From positions 59,115 to 123,114 of the forward strand of contig NZ_JAODNM010000096.1 of NCBI RefSeq assembly GCF_025464955.1: a stretch of 64,000 nt of DNA. Reading direction: 5' to 3'. The DNA comes from Amycolatopsis sp. (GTDB taxonomy: Bacteria > Actinomycetota > Actinomycetes > Mycobacteriales > Pseudonocardiaceae). Both the position numbers and the translations under genes were made by a program. Below, one piece after another: positions 58,683 through 64,000 of this stretch. The notes beneath the pieces are model-generated. The model saw nothing but the letters and a program-made list of their open reading frames with translations, did not search any database and was not told where the DNA came from. The stretch's first letter is position 1, and every line of letters begins with the position of its first letter.

Positions 58683-59537
58683 CTACGAACTGACGGCGGC
58701 CGCGACGGCCCGCCCGGTGAGCACCCGGGCCAGCTGCTGCCGGTATTCGACGTCGGCGTTGCCGTCCGGCGTCGGGTCGGTGCCCTCCGCGGCATGCCCG
58801 GCCGCCGCGCGGATGGCTTCCGCGGTGGCGGGTCCGCCGACGAGCGCCGCTTCGACACCTGTCGCGCGCACCGGCGTCGAGCCCATGTTCGTCAGCGCGA
58901 CCCTGGCCTCGGCGATCATGCCGCCCTCGACGCGCACAGCCGCGGCCACCGCGACCATCGACCAGGCCTGAGCCACCCGGTTGAACTTCTCGTAGTGCGC
59001 CTGCCAGCCGGTGTGCTTGGGCACGCGGACTTCGACCAGGATCTCGTCCGGGTGCAACGACGTCGTGAAGAAGTCCTCGAAGAAGTCCGCCGCGGCGACC
59101 GTGCGGCGACCGCCCGGCCCGGCGACCACGAGTTCCGCGCCTAACGCGAGCACCGGCGCGAGCAGGTCGCCCGCCGGGTCGGCGTGCGCGATCGCGCCGC
59201 CGAACGTCCCCCGGTGCCGCACCTGCGGATCGGCCACGGTGTCCGTGGCCTTCTTCAGCAGCAAGGCGTGTTCGGCGACCAGCCCGTCTCGCTGGACGTC
59301 GTAGTGCGTGGTCATCGCGCCGATCACCAGCACATCGCCGTCCTCTCGGACGCCGCGCAGCTCGGCGACCTTGCCGAGGTCGACCAGCACGGTCGGCGTG
59401 GCGAGCCGCATCCGCAGCACCGGAAGCAGGCTCTGCCCGCCGGCCAGCACCTTGGCGTCCTCGCCGGCTTCCGCCAGCGCTCGCACCGCCTCGTCCACAG
59501 TGGATGGCGCGACATAGTCGAAGGCCGAGGGAATCAC
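58683..59537 (-). CDS. coxM: Molybdenum hydroxylase FAD subunit (CoxM-like)
   Basis: A 284-aa FAD-binding subunit: AGGQSLLPVLRMRLATPTVLVDLGKVAEL, RHRGTFGGAIAHADPAGDLLAPVLAL. Passes electrons from the Fe-S subunit to the acceptor. Overlaps coxL by ATGA. Same operon as coxG and coxS. Confidence 0.88.
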   Translation of the reverse strand: MIPSAFDYVAPSTVDEAVRALAEAGEDAKVLAGGQSLLPVLRMRLATPTVLVDLGKVAELRGVREDGDVLVIGAMTTHYDVQRDGLVAEHALLLKKATDTVADPQVRHRGTFGGAIAHADPAGDLLAPVLALGAELVVAGPGGRRTVAAADFFEDFFTTSLHPDEILVEVRVPKHTGWQAHYEKFNRVAQAWSMVAVAAAVRVEGGMIAEARVALTNMGSTPVRATGVEAALVGGPATAEAIRAAAGHAAEGTDPTPDGNADVEYRQQLARVLTGRAVAAAVSS

Positions 59538-61975
59538 CGGGCACCTCCAGCAGCGTCGATCGAACCGAGTCCGCCGCCCGGCCCGGTGCCGTCACCGGCG
59601 TCGGCGGTGCCGTGCTGGATCGCGTGCCAGACCCGCATCGGGCTGAGCGGCATCTCGATGTCGTTGATCCCGAAGTGGCGCACCGCGTCGATCACGGAGT
59701 TGACCACGGCCGGGGTGGACGCGATTGTGCCCGCTTCACCGACCCCCTTGACACCCAACGGGTTCGTCGTCGACGGCGTCTCCGTCCGGTCGGTGACGAA
59801 ATGCGGCAGGTCTACCGCGGACGGCAGCAGGTAGTCGGCGAACGTGCCGGTCTGCAGCGTCCCGCTTTCGTCGTGGACGGCTTCCTCGTACAGCGCCTGC
59901 GAGATGCCTTGCGCGAGCCCGCCGTGGACCTGGCCTTCGACGATGATCGGGTTGACCACCAGGCCGACGTCGTCGACACAGACGTACGAACGAATCGTGA
60001 CGCGGCCGGTTTCGGTGTCGACCTCGGTGGCGCACAGGTGCGTCCCGTGCGGGAACGAGAAGTTCTCCGGGTCGTACACCGCGTCGGAGTCCAGCGAGGG
60101 CTCGATTCCCTCGGGCAGGTCGTGTGCCATGAAAGCGGCGAACGCGATATCCGCGATCCCGGTCGAGGAATCCGTGCCCTTGACGGTGAACTTGCCACCG
60201 GCGAACTCGAGGTCGTCCTCCGCGCACTCCATCAGGTGCGCGGCGATCACCCTGGCCTTGGCGACGACTTTCTCCGCGGCCTTGACGATCGCGATCCCGC
60301 CGACCACCAACGACCGCGAACCGTACGTGTCGAGGCCCTTGTGCGAAGACTGCGTGTCCCCATGCAGCACCTCGACGTCCTCGAACGCGACACCGAGCTG
60401 GTCGGCCACGATCTGGCTCCACGCCGTCTCATGTCCCTGACCGTGCGCCGACGCACCGGTGATGACCTCGACCTTGCCCGTCGCCAGCATCCGGATCGCC
60501 GCGTGTTCCCAGCCGCCGGCGCCGTACGCCAGCGAACCGAGCACCCGCGACGGCGCGAGCCCGCACATCTCGGTGAACGTCGAGATGCCGATCCCGAGCT
60601 GCACCGGGTCCCGGCGCTCACGACGTTCGGCCTGCTCGCGCCGCAGTCCGTCGTAGTCGAAGAGCTGCTTGGCCTTCGCCGTCGCGGCCTCGTAATTGCC
60701 CGAGTCGTAGGTCAGCCCGCACACCGTGGTGAACGGGAACTCCTCGTGCTTGATCCAGTTCTTTTCCCGCAGCTCCAGCGGATCCATGCCGAGTTCGACG
60801 GCGAGCTCGTCCATGATCCGCTCGATCGCGAACGTCGCCTCAGGCCGGCCCGCGCCGCGATAGGCGTCGGTCAGCGTGGTGTTCGTGAAGACGTTCGTGC
60901 AGGCGAAGTGGTACGCGGGGAACTTGTAGATCGAGTTGAACATGAACGCGCCGAGGATCGGCACGCCCGGACCGACCAGCCCGAGGTACGCGCCCATGTC
61001 GGCGAGCAGCTCGACCTTCAAGCCGGTGACCGTGCCGTCCCGGTTCGAGGTGATGGTGATGTCCTGGATCTGGTCGCGGCCGTGGTGCGCGGCGACCATC
61101 GTCTCCGACCGCGATTCGTTCCACTTCACCGGTTTGCCGAGTTTCTGTGCCACGAGCAGGCACATCATCTCCTCGGGCAGCACGCCGATCTTGCCGCCGA
61201 ACCCACCGCCGACGTCCGGCGCGATCACGCGCAGCTTGTGCTCGGGGATGCCCAGCGTCAGCGCGGCCATCGTCTTCAGGATGTGCGGGATCTGCGTCGC
61301 CGACCACATGGTGATCTGCGCGCTCGTCGGGTCGACCACGCAGGCGCGGGGTTCCATGAACGCCGGGATCAGCCGCTGTTGGCGGAACCGGCGCTTGACG
61401 GTGACCTCGGCGGACGCGATGGCTTCTTCGACACTCGCACCCGTGCCGGCTTCGGCGGAGTCGAAGACCCACAGCGCGTTGCGGTTCGTGCCCAGCTCCT
61501 CGTGCACCAGCGGCGCGCCTTCGGCCAGCGCGTTCTCTATGCCGAGCACGACCGGCAGGTCCTCGTACTCGACGTCGATCGCTTCGAGCGCGTCGTGGGC
61601 TTCGGCGGACGTGCGGGCGACAACGACAGCGACCCCTTCACCGGCGAAGTTGACCTGGTCAGCGGCGAGAACGGGCCGCCGCGGCGACTTCATGTCCGGG
61701 GTGATCGGCCACGCGCACGGCATACCCAACGCGCTGCCCGGATCGAGGTCGCGGCCGGTGTAGACGGCGATGACACCGGGCGAACGCTTCGCCTCGGACG
61801 TGTCGACGCTGACGATTTTCGCGTGAGCCATCGGGCTGCGGAGCACCGCCACGTGCACCATCCCCGGCAGCGTCAGGTTGTCGGTCCAGCGGGTGCGGCC
61901 GGTGATCAGGCGCGCGTCTTCCTTGCGCAGCCGTGCCTTGCCGATCTCCGGCTCGGTGTCCATGGTCGACGTCAT
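59534..61975 (-). CDS. coxL: Molybdenum hydroxylase large subunit, CoxL form II type
   Basis: An 813-aa molybdopterin subunit of the xanthine-oxidase family. Active-site motif AYRGAGR (form II); the CO-oxidising form I carries AYRCSFR instead, so CO is probably not the substrate. Further markers are the N-terminal TGRTRWTDN and VGGGFGGK-like PDVGGGFGGK motifs. ATG 61975 shares a base with the coxS stop; GTG 61978 would add one residue. Confidence 0.9.
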   Translation of the reverse strand: MTSTMDTEPEIGKARLRKEDARLITGRTRWTDNLTLPGMVHVAVLRSPMAHAKIVSVDTSEAKRSPGVIAVYTGRDLDPGSALGMPCAWPITPDMKSPRRPVLAADQVNFAGEGVAVVVARTSAEAHDALEAIDVEYEDLPVVLGIENALAEGAPLVHEELGTNRNALWVFDSAEAGTGASVEEAIASAEVTVKRRFRQQRLIPAFMEPRACVVDPTSAQITMWSATQIPHILKTMAALTLGIPEHKLRVIAPDVGGGFGGKIGVLPEEMMCLLVAQKLGKPVKWNESRSETMVAAHHGRDQIQDITITSNRDGTVTGLKVELLADMGAYLGLVGPGVPILGAFMFNSIYKFPAYHFACTNVFTNTTLTDAYRGAGRPEATFAIERIMDELAVELGMDPLELREKNWIKHEEFPFTTVCGLTYDSGNYEAATAKAKQLFDYDGLRREQAERRERRDPVQLGIGISTFTEMCGLAPSRVLGSLAYGAGGWEHAAIRMLATGKVEVITGASAHGQGHETAWSQIVADQLGVAFEDVEVLHGDTQSSHKGLDTYGSRSLVVGGIAIVKAAEKVVAKARVIAAHLMECAEDDLEFAGGKFTVKGTDSSTGIADIAFAAFMAHDLPEGIEPSLDSDAVYDPENFSFPHGTHLCATEVDTETGRVTIRSYVCVDDVGLVVNPIIVEGQVHGGLAQGISQALYEEAVHDESGTLQTGTFADYLLPSAVDLPHFVTDRTETPSTTNPLGVKGVGEAGTIASTPAVVNSVIDAVRHFGINDIEMPLSPMRVWHAIQHGTADAGDGTGPGGGLGSIDAAGGAR

Positions 61976-62499
61976 CACTCACCACCCACGGGCGAGGCGG
62001 TGTTTTCGGTGAGTCGCTCGGCCTCCGGGCCGGCGCCCGGCCGCATGTGGTGCGCCGCGTCCCGGACCGCCTTGACGATGTTCTGGTAGCCCGTGCACCG
62101 GCAGAGATTGCCTTCCAGCCCTTCGCGCACGGCGCGGTCGTCGGGGTCCGGGTTGTCGGCGAGCAGGTCGATCGACTGCATGATCATGCCCGGCGTGCAG
62201 AACCCGCACTGGAGGGCGTGGTTGTCGTGGAAGGCCTGCTGGACCGGGTGGAGTTCGCCGTCCCTGGCGAGTCCCTCGATCGTGGTGACCTCGTGACCGT
62301 CCGCCTGGACGGCCAGCACCGAACAGGACTTCACGCTGTGGCCGTCGAGATGGACCGTGCAGGCACCGCAATTGCTGGTATCGCAGCCGACGACGGTGCC
62401 GACTTTGCCGAGTTTTTCGCGTAAGTGGTGGACAAGCAACGTTCGCGGTTCGACTTCGTCGGTGTAAGCCGTTCCGTCGACAGTGACGGTGATCCGCAT
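61975..62499 (-). CDS. coxS: Molybdenum hydroxylase 2Fe-2S subunit (CoxS-like)
   Basis: A 174-aa protein with two 2Fe-2S domains: plant-type GCDTSNCGACTVHLDG...SCSVLA and helical CGFCTPGM...CRCTGYQNI. First of the operon, RBS GGGAG. The hairpin at 62601 lies upstream. Confidence 0.92.
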   Translation of the reverse strand: MRITVTVDGTAYTDEVEPRTLLVHHLREKLGKVGTVVGCDTSNCGACTVHLDGHSVKSCSVLAVQADGHEVTTIEGLARDGELHPVQQAFHDNHALQCGFCTPGMIMQSIDLLADNPDPDDRAVREGLEGNLCRCTGYQNIVKAVRDAAHHMRPGAGPEAERLTENTASPVGGE

Positions 62500-62600
62500 G
62501 AAGGTCTCCCGAGGTCCGAGCAGTGATCGGAGTCACCTTGGAGCGTGCTACTTCGATCCCGTTCGGACAACCCCGGCGAGAGGGCCATGAAAAGACTCCT

Positions 62601-62643
62601 CCGCAAATGCGTGGACAATCATTCCGTTGTCACGCATTTGCGG
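62601..62643. promoter_or_regulatory. 17-bp inverted repeat upstream of the cox operon
   Basis: CCGCAAATGCGTG (62601-62613) and its exact inverse (62631-62643), extended inward by ACAA/TTGT with one bulged base, around an 8-nt loop. It stands 100 bp before coxS and 90 bp after the xdhC stop, so it may be an operator or an xdhC terminator. AAAAGAC follows on the left side. Confidence 0.55.
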
Positions 62644-62734
62644 AACCGCGGCGATTTTCTTGTGACAAAAGAAATCCGGACGGCGGACGTCGTGACGAAA
62701 CAGACTTCCGCGCGCCCGGGGGAATCGGTAACCG

Positions 62735-63847
62735 TTATCCGTGGATACGTCCGGAAAGGGCGGCCAGCCGCTGACCGCCGCCACCCCAGCGGAGCGCGAT
62801 GATCTCCGCCGCGATCGACACCGCGGTTTCTTCCGGGGTGCGCGCGCCGAGGTCCAGCCCGATCGGGGAAGACAGGTGCTCTAGTTCGACGTCGCTGAGC
62901 CCGGCGTCGCGCAACCGGGAGAACCGATCGTCGTGCGTCTTGCGGGAGCCCATCGCGCCGACATAGCCGACGTCGAGCCGTAAGGCGACCTCGAGCAGCG
63001 GGACGTCGAACTTCGGGTCATGGGTGAGCACCGCGATCGCCGTACGCCTGTCGATGCGGCCCGCTTCGGCCTCGGCCCGGAGGTACCGGTGTGGCCAGTC
63101 GACGACGACCTCGTGCGCGTCGGGGAACCGGCTGCTGGTCGCGAACACCGGCCGGGCATCGCAGACGGTGACCTGATAGCCCAGGTAGGCGCCCATCTTG
63201 GCCATCGCGGCGGCGAAGTCGATCGCGCCGAACACCAGCATCCGCGGCCGTGGCGCGTGACCCGCGACGAAAACCTCCATGCCGGCGCCCCGGCGCTGAC
63301 CGTCGGGCCCGTAGGTCAGGACCTCGCTGCGGCCGTTGGCGAGCAGCCCGCGAGCGTCGTCGGTAACCGCGGCATCCGCCCGGGCCGAACCGAGTGTTCC
63401 CGTCACTTCGTCTTCGCGGACGACCAGCCGCCGGCCCACCCACTCGGGTAGCGGATGGGCGATGACAGTCGCGGTCGCCACCGGCCGGTGGGTGTCGATG
63501 TCCTGCACGAGGTCGTCGAGTTCGGGGAAGGTCTCTCGCGACACCGCCTCGACGAAGACGTCGAGGATGCCCCCGCAGGTGAGCCCGACCGCGAAGGCGT
63601 CGTCGTCACTGACGCCGTAACGCTGCAGCACCGGCGCTCCGCCGCCCATCACCTGGGTGGCGAGTTCGTACACCGCCCCCTCGACGCAGCCGCCCGACAC
63701 CGAGCCGCTGACCGTGCCACCGGGTGCGACGACCATCGCCGCGCCGGCCGGCCGGGGCGCGGATCGGAAGGTGCGAACGACGGTCGCCACGCCGGCCGTT
63801 CCACCGGCGCGCCAGACCGCTAACAAATCGCTCAGCACGTCTCTCAC
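62735..63847 (-). CDS. xdhC: XdhC/CoxI-family molybdenum cofactor maturation protein
   Basis: A 370-aa XdhC-like protein: N-terminal domain with RPAGAAMVVAPGGTVSGSVSGGCVEGAV and CGGILDVFVE, and a Rossmann C-terminal domain (MLVFGAIDFAAAMAKMGAYLGYQVTVCDARPVF, VGAMGSRKTHDDR). Helps insert or sulfurate MoCo in the adjacent hydroxylase. GTG 63847, divergent from the LysR gene with a 24-bp gap. Confidence 0.88.
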   Translation of the reverse strand: MRDVLSDLLAVWRAGGTAGVATVVRTFRSAPRPAGAAMVVAPGGTVSGSVSGGCVEGAVYELATQVMGGGAPVLQRYGVSDDDAFAVGLTCGGILDVFVEAVSRETFPELDDLVQDIDTHRPVATATVIAHPLPEWVGRRLVVREDEVTGTLGSARADAAVTDDARGLLANGRSEVLTYGPDGQRRGAGMEVFVAGHAPRPRMLVFGAIDFAAAMAKMGAYLGYQVTVCDARPVFATSSRFPDAHEVVVDWPHRYLRAEAEAGRIDRRTAIAVLTHDPKFDVPLLEVALRLDVGYVGAMGSRKTHDDRFSRLRDAGLSDVELEHLSSPIGLDLGARTPEETAVSIAAEIIALRWGGGGQRLAALSGRIHG

Positions 63848-63871
63848 GTGTCCCAACGTAGGCTCACGTTC

Positions 63872-64000
63872 GTGACACCGGCACAACTTCGGGCCTATTC
63901 CGCCGTCGTGCGGCTGGGCTCCGTGCACGCGGCGGCAGCCGAACTCGGCATGTCGGACGCCGGTATCTCGATGCATGTCGCGCAGTTGCGTAAGGAACTC
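63872..64000 (+). CDS. LysR-type regulator, 5' fragment
   Basis: The first 43 codons of a LysR-family HTH: QLRAYSAVVRLGSVHAAAAELGMSDAGISMHVAQLRKEL, the expected winged-helix pattern. The rest lies outside the window. Divergent from xdhC; the probable regulator of the cox/xdhC genes. Confidence 0.8.
   Translation, partial: MTPAQLRAYSAVVRLGSVHAAAAELGMSDAGISMHVAQLRKEL

Noticed and set aside
62331..62618. Minus-strand 95-codon frame across the coxS start
   Set aside because: It has an AGGAG before an internal ATG, but most of it lies over coxS in another frame and it reads as Ser/Arg-rich shadow sequence.
1..64000. tRNA, rRNA, transposase or prophage genes
   Set aside because: None recognised on reading. 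The repeats found have no transposase in the window.

Overview
The window is about 64 kb of very GC-rich actinobacterial chromosome. It has GTG and TTG starts, frequent 4-bp ATGA/GTGA overlaps, a cytochrome bcc-aa3 block, an NrtR-controlled nadABC operon, a BsaP-type biotin synthase helper and ESX/type VII secretion substrates. Gene content and order from about 35 to 56 kb match the M. tuberculosis Rv2188c-Rv2206 region (pimB, NlpC/P60, DnaQ-UvrC, trpD, ctaE, qcrCAB, ctaF, ctaC, asnB, adoK, HesB, DUF3043). The sugar and accessory genes point to a member of the Pseudonocardiaceae, most likely Amycolatopsis or a relative. That placement is inference; no rRNA or other strict taxonomic marker is present.

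Region 1 (1-11.4 kb) is a galactoside utilisation cluster: a mutarotase-like 5' fragment, DgoD galactonate dehydratase, an SDR sugar dehydrogenase, a secreted GH27 alpha-galactosidase with a beta-propeller tail, a lactonase, an intracellular GH36 alpha-galactosidase, a carbohydrate ABC transporter without its own ATPase, and a GntR/FCD regulator. Together they read as extracellular and intracellular alpha-galactoside hydrolysis feeding the oxidative route galactose > galactonolactone > galactonate > KDGal. A shared operator-like palindrome lies in both divergent promoter regions. A secreted alginate-lyase-family enzyme follows at 11.6 kb.

Region 2 (12.9-19.6 kb) holds a membrane-anchored protein and an orphan type VII secretion substrate cluster: two WXG100-like proteins, an ESX-type small protein, a WXG/PPE-like Gly-Pro-rich protein, an EspC-DUF1023 alpha/beta hydrolase and a small protein. 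It faces a mycosin homologue that has lost its whole catalytic triad. No EccB/C/D/E is present. Region 3 (19.7-24 kb) is nadABC with divergent nrtR and a 9+9+9 operator. Region 4 (24-28 kb) has a LON-domain protein, folE beside a SufR-like regulator, an M48 protease and DUF2567. Region 5 (28-34.4 kb) is the biotin cluster (bioB-bsaP, bioD, bioA; no bioF) with a SulP-carbonic anhydrase fusion inside it.

Region 6 (34.4-56 kb) is the conserved core described above. Region 7 (56-64 kb) has a GNAT, a flavin monooxygenase and a Mo-hydroxylase (cox form II) operon with coxG, xdhC and a divergent LysR regulator.

Several families of dispersed intergenic palindromes sit mostly at convergent gene ends: CGCAACTCG palindromes, some paired at an exact 43-bp period; GGGCACTTTTG palindromes; an ACTCGTGAGTGTTC hairpin; and two 290-390-bp long inverted repeats. 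One palindrome forms the last codons of the SulP-carbonic anhydrase gene. These repeats and the dead mycosin are the most unusual things seen.
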